A DNA stretch of 64,000 nucleotides from Ruegeria sp. HKCCD8929 (GTDB taxonomy: Bacteria > Pseudomonadota > Alphaproteobacteria > Rhodobacterales > Rhodobacteraceae): assembly GCF_013031405.1 (NCBI RefSeq), contig NZ_WPZY01000001.1, positions 1 through 64,000 on the forward strand, read 5' to 3'. The position numbers and the translations under genes are program-made. This document shows positions 38,117-47,251 of this stretch, piece after piece; within the stretch, counting starts at the first letter, position 1, and the number at the start of each line of letters is the position of its first letter. The notes under the pieces are model-generated. The model had not been told where the DNA came from, ran no database searches, and saw only the letters and a program-made list of their open reading frames with translations.

Positions 38117-38854
38117 ATGGCTGACAAAAAAACCGCCTTGGTGATCTCCGCACATGCCGCCGACTTTGTCTGGCGGTGCGGCGGCGCGATCGCCCTGCAC
38201 CAGAGTCTTGGCTACGAAGTGACCGTGGCCTGTCTGTCCTTCGGTGAACGCGGCGAAAGCGCGAAGCTTTGGAAGCAGGGCGGCATGACCCTTGATTACG
38301 TCAAAAAGGCGCGGCGTGAGGAGGCACAGACTGCAGCCGATGCTCTTGGTGTGAACGATATCCGTTTTCTCGACCTTGGCGATTACCCGCTGCGGCTGGA
38401 TCGCGACGCACAGGAACAGATGGTCGATATCATCCGCGAGGTACAGCCGAGATGGATGATGTCGCACTCGAAATGGGATCCCTACAACACCGACCACATG
38501 AACACGACGCAATTCGCATTGGAATGCCGGATGATCGCCCAAGCCTGGGGGCATAACCCGGGTCAGAAAGTGCTGGGCGCGCCGCAGCTTTACCTGTTCG
38601 AGCCGCACCAAACCGAACAGATGGGCTGGAAACCCAACGTGTTCCTCGACATCACACCGGTCTGGGACAAGAAGCGCGCGGCCATCGAGTGTATGCAGGG
38701 CCAGGAGCATCTGTGGAACTTCTACACCAATGTCGCCGAGAACCGGGGCAACCACTTCCGCCGCAACTCGGGCGGCATGGCCGGCGGTCGCAAGGCCGAA
38801 TACGCCGAGGGGTTCGAGATGATCTTTCCCCAGACCGTGGATGAACTTGCATGA
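38117..38854 (+). CDS. galB: 4-oxalomesaconate hydratase (GalB, PIG-L fold)
   Basis: A 245-residue PIG-L-fold metal-dependent protein close to GalB of Pseudomonas putida, which hydrates 4-oxalomesaconate to 4-carboxy-4-hydroxy-2-oxoadipate. The metal motif is [40 protein letters not shown] and [12 protein letters not shown] follow, and [15 protein letters not shown] is near the end. This replaces the amidohydrolase-type LigJ used in Sphingobium. ATG 38117 is chosen because family similarity begins there; the frame is open further upstream. The stop overlaps the aldolase start by four bases (ATGA). First gene of the right-hand arm. Confidence 0.9.
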   Translation: MADKKTALVISAHAADFVWRCGGAIALHQSLGYEVTVACLSFGERGESAKLWKQGGMTLDYVKKARREEAQTAADALGVNDIRFLDLGDYPLRLDRDAQEQMVDIIREVQPRWMMSHSKWDPYNTDHMNTTQFALECRMIAQAWGHNPGQKVLGAPQLYLFEPHQTEQMGWKPNVFLDITPVWDKKRAAIECMQGQEHLWNFYTNVAENRGNHFRRNSGGMAGGRKAEYAEGFEMIFPQTVDELA

Positions 38855-39543
38855 GCTACCCCGCAGGCACAACTGGCGTCGTCGTTCAGAATATCGAACG
38901 CGCCGATCAATCCATCATTGACAGACTTGCCGCATGCGGTGTCGCGACCGTGCATGAGGCGCAGGGCCGCAAGGGTCTTCTGGCCGATTACATGCGCCCG
39001 GTCTATCCGGGCGCGCAGGTTGCGGCGAGTGCGGTGACTGTCCTCGCTCCGCCCTGCGACAACTGGATGCTGCATGTCGCGATCGAGCAACTGCAGCCTG
39101 GCGACATTCTGGTGCTGGGCACAACGACCCCTTCTCGTGCCGGGTATTTCGGCGATTTGCTGGCGACCTCGGCAAAAGCGCGGGGCTGCAAGGGCCTGAT
39201 TATCGATGCAGGCGTGCGCGACGTGCACGATCTGAAAGAGATGGATTTTCCGGTCTGGTCGAAAGCGGTGTGTGCCCAGGGCACGATCAAGGAAACCCTC
39301 GGCAGCGTGAATGTTCCCGTTGTTTGTGCAGACCAGCTCGTCAATCCCGGTGACATTATCGTGGCCGATGATGACGGCGTTTGCGTCGTGCCCCGGGTTG
39401 AGGCCGCCGAAGTGCTGAAAAAGGCGCAGGCCCGCGAGGCGAACGAAGCCAGAAAACGCGCGCGCTTTGAGGCCGGCGATCTTGGGTTGGATATCTACGA
39501 TATGCGCGAGCGGCTGGCCGAGAAAGGACTGAAATATGTCTGA
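38851..39543 (+). CDS. ligK: 4-carboxy-4-hydroxy-2-oxoadipate aldolase (LigK/GalC)
   Basis: A 230-residue class II aldolase of the RraA-like fold, splitting 4-carboxy-4-hydroxy-2-oxoadipate to pyruvate and oxaloacetate. Key segments are [54 protein letters not shown] and [11 protein letters not shown] (metal and substrate Arg-Asp). It overlaps galB by four bases. Its last codons (TAT GTC TGA) contain an ATGTCTGA that is repeated at the galD start 226 bases on; see the insert feature there. In other bacteria the tautomerase gene usually follows directly. Confidence 0.9.
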   Translation: MSYPAGTTGVVVQNIERADQSIIDRLAACGVATVHEAQGRKGLLADYMRPVYPGAQVAASAVTVLAPPCDNWMLHVAIEQLQPGDILVLGTTTPSRAGYFGDLLATSAKARGCKGLIIDAGVRDVHDLKEMDFPVWSKAVCAQGTIKETLGSVNVPVVCADQLVNPGDIIVADDDGVCVVPRVEAAEVLKKAQAREANEARKRARFEAGDLGLDIYDMRERLAEKGLKYV

Positions 39544-39769
39544 GGTTGCCGCATTGCCCCGAGCCGGTAACGTGGTGTCGCTTCGGACTTCACGACAGGC
39601 GGTCGTTAGGAAATCCGATGGGCAGATTGAGGAGGCTTCTCCCAACGACTGCCAGTGCGTTTGCGATCTGTTCAGCCATGCAGACGTAACGCATTTTCGG
39701 TTTGCGGGGCATCCCGCAATCGGAAGCTTCCTGAGGTTCTGTAAGGCAACCGGTGGTCGGAATGTCTGA
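39544..39769. mobile_element. 218-bp insert plus 8-bp target repeat between ligK and galD
   Basis: ATGTCTGA occurs at 39536-39543 (end of ligK) and 39762-39769 (start of galD), flanking 218 bases without a convincing gene. The left end starts GGTTGCC (39544-39550), and the complementary GGCAACC lies near the right end (39745-39751). This fits a small insertion remnant with an 8-bp target duplication. An open frame from 39536 to 39769 (77 codons) overlaps ligK and appears to be a by-product rather than a gene. Confidence 0.45.
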
Positions 39770-40817
39770 AGCGGTTCGCTGCATGTGGATGCGTGGGGGC
39801 ACCTCGAAGGGTGGGTACTTCCTTGCCGAGGATCTCCCACCGGATCCTGCCGAACGTGATGCATTTCTCCTCCGCGCCATGGGCTCACCCGATGCACGTC
39901 AAATCGACGGCATGGGCGGTGCTGATCCGCTGACTTCAAAAGTGGCGGTGGTGAGGCAGTCAACCCGCGAAGGCGTGGATGTGGACTACCTGTTCTTGCA
40001 GGTATTCGTGGACCAGCCGATCGTTACGGACGCACAGAATTGCGGGAATATTCTTGCAGGCGTGGCGCCTTTTGCCATCGAGCGGGGCCTGGTGGCGGCG
40101 CGGGATGAGGAGACCCCCGTCACCATTTTTATGGAGAACACCGGGCAGGTGGCAGTGGCGCGGGTATCTACTCCTGGCGGCATGGTGAACTACGCAGGTG
40201 AGGCGCGCATTGATGGGGTGCCTGGCGGTGCAGCGGCGGTGCCGATCGCATTCAAGGACACGGCAGGGTCGTCTTGCGGTGCGCTCTTACCCACAGGGAA
40301 CGCGGTCGATGGGGTGAATGGCGTCGCCGTGACCATGATCGACAATGGCATGCCCTGCGTGGTCATGCGGTCCGAGGATATGGGCATCAGCGGGGACGAG
40401 GCGCCCAGCGAGTTAGAGGGCAACGTCGCGCTGCGCGAGAAGCTAGAAACGATACGGCGGGCGTGTGGCCCATTGATGAACCTCGGCGATGTGTCCGAGA
40501 AATCTGTGCCGAAGATGACCATGGTCAGCCCGGCACGGAACGGCGGTGCGATATCAACTCGTACCTTCATTCCGCATCGCTGCCACAAGGCGATCGGCGT
40601 TCTCGGCGCGGTCAGCGTTGCTACGGCCTGCCTGATCGAAGGCACGCCGGCCTACGAAATGGCCGCCCGCAGCGAAGGTACGACGCGCAGCCTGTCGATT
40701 GAGCATCCCACCGGCGAAATGACCGTGGTGGCAACCTTGGACAACCAGGGCACCGTCAGCGAAGCGGCGATCCTGCGGACCGCGCGCAAGCTGATGGATG
40801 GAGAGGTATTCGTATGA
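39762..40817 (+). CDS. galD: 4-oxalomesaconate tautomerase (GalD/LigU, PrpF family)
   Basis: A 351-residue PrpF-family isomerase that interconverts keto and enol forms (or double-bond positions) of 4-oxalomesaconate. The N terminus MSEAVRCMWMRGGTSKGGYF is diagnostic, and QIDGMGGADPLTSKVAVV, DAQNCGNILAGVAPFA and the Cys-containing GSSCGALLPTGN follow. ATG 39762 is preferred to an alternative at 39753 because family similarity begins there. It overlaps ligI by four bases (ATGA). It belongs between the LigI hydrolase and the GalB hydratase in the pathway. Confidence 0.9.
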   Translation: MSEAVRCMWMRGGTSKGGYFLAEDLPPDPAERDAFLLRAMGSPDARQIDGMGGADPLTSKVAVVRQSTREGVDVDYLFLQVFVDQPIVTDAQNCGNILAGVAPFAIERGLVAARDEETPVTIFMENTGQVAVARVSTPGGMVNYAGEARIDGVPGGAAAVPIAFKDTAGSSCGALLPTGNAVDGVNGVAVTMIDNGMPCVVMRSEDMGISGDEAPSELEGNVALREKLETIRRACGPLMNLGDVSEKSVPKMTMVSPARNGGAISTRTFIPHRCHKAIGVLGAVSVATACLIEGTPAYEMAARSEGTTRSLSIEHPTGEMTVVATLDNQGTVSEAAILRTARKLMDGEVFV

Positions 40818-41704
40818 CCGATGAGGTGCAGGTGATGGACGCCGATTGGCTGGAATTCCATCCAAACCCGACGAAACCGGACTTTATGTTGCCCGAGGGG
40901 GCCGTGGATGCACATTGTCACGTGTTTGGGCCTTCGCCCGAGTTTCCTTTTGCCCCCGAGCGGAAGTACACGCCCTGCAACGCGAGTAAGGACAAGCTGT
41001 TCGCGCTGCGCGACTACCTTGGGTTCTCGCGCAATGTGATCGTACAGGCGACCTGTCACGGCAAGGACAACCGGGCCATGATTGACGCCTGCCGCTCTGC
41101 GGGCGATCTTGCCCGCGGCGTGGCCAGCGTGGGCGCCGATATCACACGGTCGGAGCTGGCCGACATGCACGCGGCCGGGGTGCGCGGCGTACGGTTCAAT
41201 TTCGTCAAGAGGCTGGTGGATGCGACGCCCAAAGAGGTGTTCATATCTATAGCTGAAAAGATCCAGGAATTCGGCTGGTCGATCGTGGTCTACTTCGAGG
41301 CCGCCGATCTAGAGGAGTTGGAGCCATTCCTTAAGCAATTGCCGGGCATCATCGTGGTCGACCACATGGGACGCCCGGACGTGGCAAGGGGCGCGGAGCA
41401 CCCGGATTTCCAACGCTTCATCACCCTGATGGCGGAGAATGACAACATCTGGGCCAAGGTCACCTGCCCTGAACGGCTGACGTTGATCGGAGAGCCCTAT
41501 GACGACGTGATCCCGTTCTACCAGGCCATTGTCGACCGCTTCGAGGACCGCGTGCTCTGGGGCACCGACTGGCCCCATCCCAACATGAGATCGCACATGC
41601 CCGATGACGGCGCGCTTGTCGATTACATCCCGAGGATCGCGCGAACGAAAGAGCAGCAACAGAAGCTGTTGGTCGATAACCCAATGCGCCTTTACTGGGC
41701 GTGA
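40814..41704 (+). CDS. ligI: 2-pyrone-4,6-dicarboxylate hydrolase (LigI)
   Basis: A 296-residue amidohydrolase-superfamily enzyme opening the lactone 2-pyrone-4,6-dicarboxylate to 4-oxalomesaconate. Family landmarks: VDAHCHVFGP (first His pair), VQATCHGKDNR, GVRGVRFNFVKR, VVDHMGRPD and GTDWPHPNM with the catalytic Asp. LigI works without a bound metal. The length equals that of known LigI proteins. Start overlaps galD (ATGA). The product of LigC is its substrate, linking the two arms of the cluster. Confidence 0.92.
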   Translation: MTDEVQVMDADWLEFHPNPTKPDFMLPEGAVDAHCHVFGPSPEFPFAPERKYTPCNASKDKLFALRDYLGFSRNVIVQATCHGKDNRAMIDACRSAGDLARGVASVGADITRSELADMHAAGVRGVRFNFVKRLVDATPKEVFISIAEKIQEFGWSIVVYFEAADLEELEPFLKQLPGIIVVDHMGRPDVARGAEHPDFQRFITLMAENDNIWAKVTCPERLTLIGEPYDDVIPFYQAIVDRFEDRVLWGTDWPHPNMRSHMPDDGALVDYIPRIARTKEQQQKLLVDNPMRLYWA

Positions 41705-41758
41705 ATGACGGTAGGACCGCAACGCGCGGCCCTGCCAATCCGCATGAGGAGAAATCCA

Positions 41759-42115
41759 ATGGATCAACCAGGCTTTGACGCCCACACGCATATTCCTGGC
41801 ACCACCATCTTTGACGGCGCCCAGGCGATGAAGGGCTACAACCTCAACAAGATGTGCTTTTCCTTCAACCGGGCCGAGAACCGTGATGCCTTCAAGGAAG
41901 ACGCGGAAGCCTACATGGAAAAATTCGAGCTGACCGAGGCGCAAAAAAAAGCCATCCGTTCGAGCAACATCCTGGCGATGATAGCCGAAGGCGGGAACAT
42001 CTATTACCTCGCCAAGCTCGCCGGTATTTTCAAACTTTCAGTGCAGGACGTGGGTGGCCTTCAAACCGGCATGACCACCGAGAAATTCAAGGAATTCCTG
42101 GCCAGTCAAGCCTAA
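41759..42115 (+). CDS. Second LigA-like alpha subunit of an extradiol dioxygenase
   Basis: A 118-residue helical protein of the LigA fold: GYNLNKMCFSFNRAENRDAF and IAEGGNIYYLAKLAGIFKLS match the LigA pattern, but it is shorter than LigA at 36223. GAGGAG lies seven to eight bases before the ATG at 41759. It is followed after twelve bases by a second LigB gene, with which it should form an alpha-beta dioxygenase. The duplicated pair may act on another ring such as gallate or 3-O-methylgallate; that is inference. Confidence 0.85.
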   Translation: MDQPGFDAHTHIPGTTIFDGAQAMKGYNLNKMCFSFNRAENRDAFKEDAEAYMEKFELTEAQKKAIRSSNILAMIAEGGNIYYLAKLAGIFKLSVQDVGGLQTGMTTEKFKEFLASQA

Positions 42116-42127
42116 GGAGACAGAACA

Positions 42128-42973
42128 ATGGCAAAGATACTTGGTGGCATCACTACTTCGCATATCCCAGCCGTGGGAAATGCTATTCAGAAAGAGCTTT
42201 TTGACGATCCATATTGGAAACCGTTCTTTGATGGATACCCCAAGGTCCACGAGTGGCTCGCAGCAAACAAGCCGGACTATGTCGTCAATATTTACAATGA
42301 CCATGGACTCGGTTTCTTCCTGGACCGTATGCCGACCTTTGCGGTTGGTGCGGCGCATGAATACCGTAATGAGGACGAAGGTTGGGGCCTGCCGTCATTG
42401 CCACCCTTTCCCGGCGCACCCGAACTAAGCTGGCACATCATTGAAAGCATGGTGGCTGATGAGTTCGATATTACGTCGTGCCAGGAACTGCCGGTTGACC
42501 ATGGCTTTGTGGTTCCGATGCAATTGTTCTGGCCCGGAGCGCCGAACAATGCGGACATGCCGCGTTCTGTGCCGATTTCGGCAAACACGGTTCAGCATCC
42601 GATCCCGACACTAAAACGCGCCCTGGACTTCGGTGTTTCGCTGCGCAAGGCACTGGAGAGCTTTCCCGAAGACGCCAAGATCGTCGTGTTGGGCACGGGT
42701 GGACTAAGCCATCAGTTGGATGGTGAACGTGCGGGTTTCATCAACAAAGAGTTTGACCAGTATTGTCTGGAGAACATTGTCCACAACCCCACTGAACTGA
42801 CCAAGATAAGCCGGATGGAACTGGTTGAGAAAGCCGGTGCACAAGGAACGGAGTTTCTGATGTGGATGATGATGCGGGGTGCGCTTGGCGATAATGTGAG
42901 CGAAATCAATCGCAACTATCATATCCCGGTGTCAAATACCGGGGCGGGCACTCTCTTGCTGGAATGTGCATGA
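42128..42973 (+). CDS. Second LigB-like extradiol dioxygenase beta subunit
   Basis: A 281-residue catalytic subunit with the LigB residues kept: His in TTSHIPAVG, His in IYNDHGLGF, catalytic His in GTGGLSHQLDG and Glu in AQGTEFLMW. It differs from the LigB at 35372 around the substrate pocket (NDHGLGFFLD against [10 protein letters not shown]), so it probably prefers a different catechol. Gallate and methylgallate dioxygenases belong to the same family, but some are single-chain fusions, whereas here the two chains are separate. It is the last gene of the right-hand arm; an inverted repeat follows. Confidence 0.87.
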   Translation: MAKILGGITTSHIPAVGNAIQKELFDDPYWKPFFDGYPKVHEWLAANKPDYVVNIYNDHGLGFFLDRMPTFAVGAAHEYRNEDEGWGLPSLPPFPGAPELSWHIIESMVADEFDITSCQELPVDHGFVVPMQLFWPGAPNNADMPRSVPISANTVQHPIPTLKRALDFGVSLRKALESFPEDAKIVVLGTGGLSHQLDGERAGFINKEFDQYCLENIVHNPTELTKISRMELVEKAGAQGTEFLMWMMMRGALGDNVSEINRNYHIPVSNTGAGTLLLECA

Positions 42974-43050
42974 ACCTGCTTCTGCGAGAAAAATAGCACC
43001 TGTCTTTTAGGGCCGTTGCCACTTGGCCATTCTGCCTTGGGCAGGGGGAT

Positions 43051-43068
43051 CACCCAAATTCTTGGGTG
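43051..43068 (+). terminator. Inverted repeat after the second ligB gene
   Basis: CACCCAA (43051-43057) and TTGGGTG (43062-43068) form a seven-base stem with a four-base loop, followed by GTCCTTTC. It lies 78 bases after the ligB-type stop, between convergent genes, where a transcription stop is expected. The T-run is weak, so activity is uncertain. Confidence 0.45.
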
Positions 43069-43176
43069 GTCCTTTCATGTCAGTGCCATGGCAATCGGAG
43101 CGCAGGTGATCAGGTGCGCGGCTAAGAACATGGCATCAGCTGCGCTACCCCTGTGCCCCGTTCCCGGCAATACCGC

Positions 43177-44166
43177 TCAGCAATATCGTTCCGGCCCGGA
43201 CCATTGCGTTACCGAGTAGCGATCGCCGTGCGCCCAACCAACCGGCAAGATTTCGTCGATCCGCGCCAGAACATCCGCAGAAAGATCAAGATCTGCACCC
43301 GCGACCAGTTCCTTTAAATGCGCCACCTTGCGTGTTCCGGGAATGGCGAGCACATGCTCTCCCCTCTGCAACACCCACGCGATGGCGAGCGACGCCGCCG
43401 CAACCCCCAGATCCGCCGCAAGCGCACGAAACTTAGCATTATATACCAGGTTTGCACTTAGGTTTGGTTCGATGAATCTTGGGTTGTTTTTCATCCATTG
43501 CATGGTCCGGACGTCGGCGGCCTGATGAGGCCGATCCGTCAAAAGCGCACGTCCGACCGGCGAAAACGCGACCAAGGAGGCTCCGATCTCCTTGCAAGTC
43601 TGGATCAGGCCAAGGTCTGCCGCCCGTGTCGACAGAGAGTATTCGGATTGCACGGCTGCAATTGGGTGCACTGCATGGGCACGGCGCAAAGAGGATGGTG
43701 CAATTTCAGAAAAACCGATGGCTTTGACTTTGCCCGCCTTCACGAACCCCGCCATGGTTTCGGTTACTTCTTCAATCTCCAAACGAATGTCGCGCCGGTG
43801 CACGTAATAAAGGTCAATCACCTCGACCCCAAGACGACGCAAGCTGGCATCCAGCGATGCCTGCAAGTGCTTCGGATCGTTGTTCAGGCGTCTTTCCGGG
43901 TCGCGGGTGATCCCGACTTTCGTGGCGATGGTGAAAGGGCTTTGGCCGCCGCGTTTCTTAAGCCAGGATCCAATAATATTTTCGGACCGCCCCGCGCCGT
44001 AAGCGTCCGACGTGTCAATATGCGTCACCCCAAGATCGGCACATAGATCCAATATCTTCAGTGAGCCCTTGTCATCAGCCGGACCGTAAAAATCGGTAAA
44101 CGACATCGCTCCATAGCCTACGGCACCGACCAGGGGTCCATTTTGTCCAAGCTTGCGATACTTCAT
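43177..44166 (-). CDS. Aldo/keto reductase
   Basis: About 329 residues of the aldo/keto reductase superfamily, NADPH-dependent reduction of aldehydes or ketones. The catalytic tetrad is visible: Asp and Tyr in DTSDAYGAGRSE, Lys in TIATKVGI and His in YYVHRRDI. The C-terminal cofactor motif is AIPGTRKVAHLKE. ATG 44166 (MKYRKLGQNGPLV) fits the family start; upstream in-frame starts at 44178 and 44223 are weaker. It is convergent with the aromatic cluster and may detoxify aromatic or lipid aldehydes; the substrate is not evident. Confidence 0.88.
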   Translation of the reverse strand: MKYRKLGQNGPLVGAVGYGAMSFTDFYGPADDKGSLKILDLCADLGVTHIDTSDAYGAGRSENIIGSWLKKRGGQSPFTIATKVGITRDPERRLNNDPKHLQASLDASLRRLGVEVIDLYYVHRRDIRLEIEEVTETMAGFVKAGKVKAIGFSEIAPSSLRRAHAVHPIAAVQSEYSLSTRAADLGLIQTCKEIGASLVAFSPVGRALLTDRPHQAADVRTMQWMKNNPRFIEPNLSANLVYNAKFRALAADLGVAAASLAIAWVLQRGEHVLAIPGTRKVAHLKELVAGADLDLSADVLARIDEILPVGWAHGDRYSVTQWSGPERYC

Positions 44167-44388
44167 ATCGTTCTTCATCCCCTTATTGATCTTCTCCACC
44201 GAGACACCGACAAACGGATTCAATCCTGATGAGATTGTCTCCTGCCGTTCTGGCCTCCATCACAGGATCGACTAACAAGCCTGCACGGCGATCCCGGCCT
44301 CCTGCGTAACCCTTTTGCCGACTGGGCAGCGTTCGTTTGCCACCCAAACCAAGTATGCCCAGACGCCTGCCAATGGCGGCCGCACACT

Positions 44389-45207
44389 TCAATGAGAAAG
44401 GAACACCGGCACGTTTGCCTGGTTGATGACATCGGTGGACACACCGCCCATCAGAGTATGGGCAAATTTGCTGTGTTCGAACGCACCCATAACCACGAGC
44501 TTGGCTGACACTTCGTCAGCGACACGAAGGATGGTTTGCGCAATCGAGCCACGTCTATGATCGACGCGATAGGTGGCGTCTATTCCGTGCCTCTTCAGGT
44601 TACGCATAAGAAGCTCTTTGTCGGCGGTCGGCATGGTACCCACTGTCATGATCGTAACCTTCGGTTTTTCTTCGAGGATTGACATTGCGTCGCCAAGCGC
44701 TCGGGCAGAGGACCGCTTCCCATCCCAGGCGACCAATGCGTGTTCGGCCAATCCCTCGGACTCGTAATCATTGGGTACGACGATGACCGGGCGACCGCTA
44801 CGCAGTGCGATCAAATCCGGATTGGCGGAAAGGTGCGCCTCGCCGATATCGTGGCTGTGAACCCCGGTAACGACCAGGTCGAAGTTGCGCGCGTAGTCGG
44901 ATAGCGGCCCGTCGTTATCCGGGTCGAGGTCCACGAATTCCGACCGATCCTGAAGGCCGGCCTCCTGCACCATTTGCAGAAACCGGTCGGACACGTCCTG
45001 AACCCGTTTTTCATCGGCCTCGCGCAGTTGATCGGCGATCATGTCGTGTATTTCGGCAAGGAAGCGCTGTTCTAGAGCATGACGGCCATGGCGCATGATT
45101 CCGGTCAGCCAGGCATCATGATGCTGGGCAAGCTTGATCGCGTGTTTTACACCGCTGCCATGGGCGTCTTCGCTGCTATAGGCGGCAAGAATATTCTTGA
45201 TGGTCAT
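44389..45207 (-). CDS. Universal stress protein (two Usp domains)
   Basis: A 272-residue protein of the UspE-like tandem kind. The first domain starts KNILAAYSSEDAHGSG and the second around HALVAWDGKRSSARAL; the second ends VVMGAFEHSKFAHTLMGGVS, the nucleotide-binding G-2x-G-9x-G type ending, then TDVINQANVPVFLSH. These proteins are induced by starvation or stress and bind ATP or other small molecules in the cytoplasm. A GC-rich palindrome (GGGGCCGGCGCCCC, near 45320-45333) lies between it and the NrtS-like gene upstream. Confidence 0.88.
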   Translation of the reverse strand: MTIKNILAAYSSEDAHGSGVKHAIKLAQHHDAWLTGIMRHGRHALEQRFLAEIHDMIADQLREADEKRVQDVSDRFLQMVQEAGLQDRSEFVDLDPDNDGPLSDYARNFDLVVTGVHSHDIGEAHLSANPDLIALRSGRPVIVVPNDYESEGLAEHALVAWDGKRSSARALGDAMSILEEKPKVTIMTVGTMPTADKELLMRNLKRHGIDATYRVDHRRGSIAQTILRVADEVSAKLVVMGAFEHSKFAHTLMGGVSTDVINQANVPVFLSH

Positions 45208-45374
45208 TTCAGATCCTTTCGTCCCGGCTGTTCCAATGGGATCCGCTCAGGGGTTGGAACTCGAACCTCGGGATTTACTCTCCGGGTTTTCGCATCAGAT
45301 CGTTCTTCTCCTGCGTCGCGGGGCCGGCGCCCCGGCTCTAGGGAACTGTCCGCTCAGACCTTCCATGCCTGGAC

Positions 45375-45626
45375 CTAGCTCCCAAGCTCCTGGTCCCGTT
45401 CGCGGATTGCCAACACCGAGGAATAGGTTGAGACGGAATAGGGCACCAGGAAAGTCAGGCAGATCTTGGCGAGTTGCCCATTCGTGACAGCGCCGGAGAG
45501 TATCGCATCGCCGTGGTTGAGCAGGCCCAGCACTATTCCGACGACAAGCGCCACCCGGCTAGCGCGTTTGACCACGGACGGCCGCAAAGCAATCTCAAAA
45601 AAGCCAGGGCCTATTGGGCCGCTCAT
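45375..45626 (-). CDS. NrtS-like small membrane protein
   Basis: About 83 residues with two membrane segments: ALVVGIVLGLLNHGDAILSG and KICLTFLVPYSVSTYSSVLA. The LNHGDAIL and PY-VSTYSS patterns recall the small NrtS family linked to nitrate/nitrite transport. The ATG at 45626 has GGAGG seven bases upstream; the longer frame to 45704 overlaps the upstream gene. It follows the OsmC-type gene by 74 bases on the same strand. Assignment from memory of the family pattern, moderately sure. Confidence 0.65.
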   Translation of the reverse strand: MSGPIGPGFFEIALRPSVVKRASRVALVVGIVLGLLNHGDAILSGAVTNGQLAKICLTFLVPYSVSTYSSVLAIRERDQELGS

Positions 45627-45700
45627 TTGCTTGCCTCCACCTGCCGTATTACCGCGCATTGCAGTGGCCCAGATGCCGTCGGTACAGGGTCCATGGACGC

Positions 45701-46882
45701 TCAAGCCTTTACGACCTTGAGCTTGGTCTTGAGGTCGGTGCGACAGAAAGCATGCAGGAAGCAGGTCTGCTCTGAGATATCCAGCATCTCCTGTGCCGTC
45801 TCGTCGCTTTCCCCGGTCTCAAGATAGACATGAGTTTCGATCGGGTCGGCTTCGCCGGCTTTGCCGGTTCCACCAGATGCGCCCCCCAGGGAAAAATGCG
45901 TGTCTTGCACGATGCGATAGTCCGGTAGGTCCAGTTTCAACATTGAGACAAAGCGACCAAACTGGGTCATGAAACAAAACCCGATACCGGCTGAGATCAA
46001 CGTATTTGCGTCAGGTGCACGGCCATCTTCCGAACTGAGGAAACGGAAGGAAGTCCCATATGGCGAATACTGCATCTGCTGAATATCCTTGATCCCATCT
46101 TCCCGCAGGACCGCCACTGCGCCGATATTAAGCCTGCGGTCCTGTTCCGCGGCAAGCGAGGAAGCCGCCGAAGCCGTGCCAAGAACAACATCCTTTTTTG
46201 GCGTTGGGCCAATTGGTTCCATCAGTGCTAACGCATCCGGGACCGGGCTGGACTTGGCAAAGTGGTTGCCGGGATCGGGGAACAGGGTCGCATCCAATTC
46301 GGGCACCTTGGCCGTGGGCAGCTCTTTGCCGTTCTTGCCCAGTTTGAAGAGGCTATCCAGACGGCCCCGCATCAGCCCGTTCAAGGGCGAGGCATGAACC
46401 GCATTCATCAGGAATGTATTGAGTGCGCCGCCTTCCAGATCACAATCAATCTCGACTCGCAACTCGACCGGTTCGGCACCACCGACCATGGTCCGTTTCG
46501 GCATCGAACCCTTCATTGTGTAGTAATTGTCCTGAATCAGCTTCAGCTTGCGGATCTCAACGCCCTGCATATCGGCAAGCGCCAGGATTTCGTTCATGTA
46601 ACTGGCGACCATGCCGGTCGACAGAAAAGCCAAGGGGCAAGGCGCGGCATCGTGGCCGTTCAGGTACGGGCCCTCGTCGCTAACCAGGCGCCACGTGTTG
46701 CCCGTCTTGGCCGACCGAACAAGCGCCTCTTTCTGGAAACCGCTCAGGCTGCGCACCCAGGTTCTCAGCGCATCGCCCTTCCGGTTTGCAGGCGCGTCAA
46801 TGCTAACCTCGTCCGCGTTTTCCAGTTTGAAGAACGGGGAAAGACCGCTCGTACCAATGATGTCTTCACCAAGTTTGGCCAT
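45701..46882 (-). CDS. Double-domain OsmC-like protein
   Basis: A 393-residue protein with two OsmC/Ohr-type halves. The first has CPLAFLSTGMVASYM and the second AGIGFCFMTQFGRFV plus EQTCFLHAFC. OsmC/Ohr proteins reduce organic hydroperoxides through a pair of Cys; here the first half has one Cys at the motif and the second half several, so which half is active cannot be decided. It starts one base after the DUF2218 stop, with GGAGAATC serving as ribosome binding site. Stress defence is the likely role. Confidence 0.78.
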   Translation of the reverse strand: MAKLGEDIIGTSGLSPFFKLENADEVSIDAPANRKGDALRTWVRSLSGFQKEALVRSAKTGNTWRLVSDEGPYLNGHDAAPCPLAFLSTGMVASYMNEILALADMQGVEIRKLKLIQDNYYTMKGSMPKRTMVGGAEPVELRVEIDCDLEGGALNTFLMNAVHASPLNGLMRGRLDSLFKLGKNGKELPTAKVPELDATLFPDPGNHFAKSSPVPDALALMEPIGPTPKKDVVLGTASAASSLAAEQDRRLNIGAVAVLREDGIKDIQQMQYSPYGTSFRFLSSEDGRAPDANTLISAGIGFCFMTQFGRFVSMLKLDLPDYRIVQDTHFSLGGASGGTGKAGEADPIETHVYLETGESDETAQEMLDISEQTCFLHAFCRTDLKTKLKVVKA

Positions 46883-46883
46883 T

Positions 46884-47168
46884 TCAGATTCTCCAATCGA
46901 TTGTCAGGTCTTCCCGAAACGCAAACCGTTCGAGATGTGATGCGAGGACATGTTGCAACCGTTCCAGATCATCGACGTTTGCGGCCCTGGCCTCCATCAT
47001 CAGCCCCTCGGGCTCGGCAGCCAGATCAGCCCGTCCGAACGAAAAGCTGATGCATCCGGTGTCGGGCGTAAATTCGACCTGGGTTTTGTGACCGAAATGC
47101 TTGCAAAGCTGTTGAAGATAGCCGCTGGCTTTTCTGGTCTTCACAAGTGTCGTTGCAACGTTGGTCAT
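46884..47168 (-). CDS. DUF2218-family protein
   Basis: A 94-residue small protein with ASGYLQQLCKHFGHK near the N terminus and the ending VLASHLERFAFREDL, matching the DUF2218 pattern. Such proteins are often near siderophore, stress or OsmC genes; activity is unknown. It precedes the OsmC-like gene with a one-base gap, so both are co-translated. A gap of 83 bases separates it from the cupin gene upstream. Confidence 0.78.
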   Translation of the reverse strand: MTNVATTLVKTRKASGYLQQLCKHFGHKTQVEFTPDTGCISFSFGRADLAAEPEGLMMEARAANVDDLERLQHVLASHLERFAFREDLTIDWRI

Positions 47169-47251
47169 TCAATTCTCCAGTGACAGGGGCATCGTGCCGG
47201 GCCTTAATCCAAGGCCAGCCTGGGCCGAAAATTGCGGGGGATCGCCTAGGT

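Noticed and set aside
39536..39769. 77-codon open frame between ligK and galD as a small gene
   Set aside because: It overlaps the ligK stop, has no family similarity and is better explained as an insert between 8-bp direct repeats.
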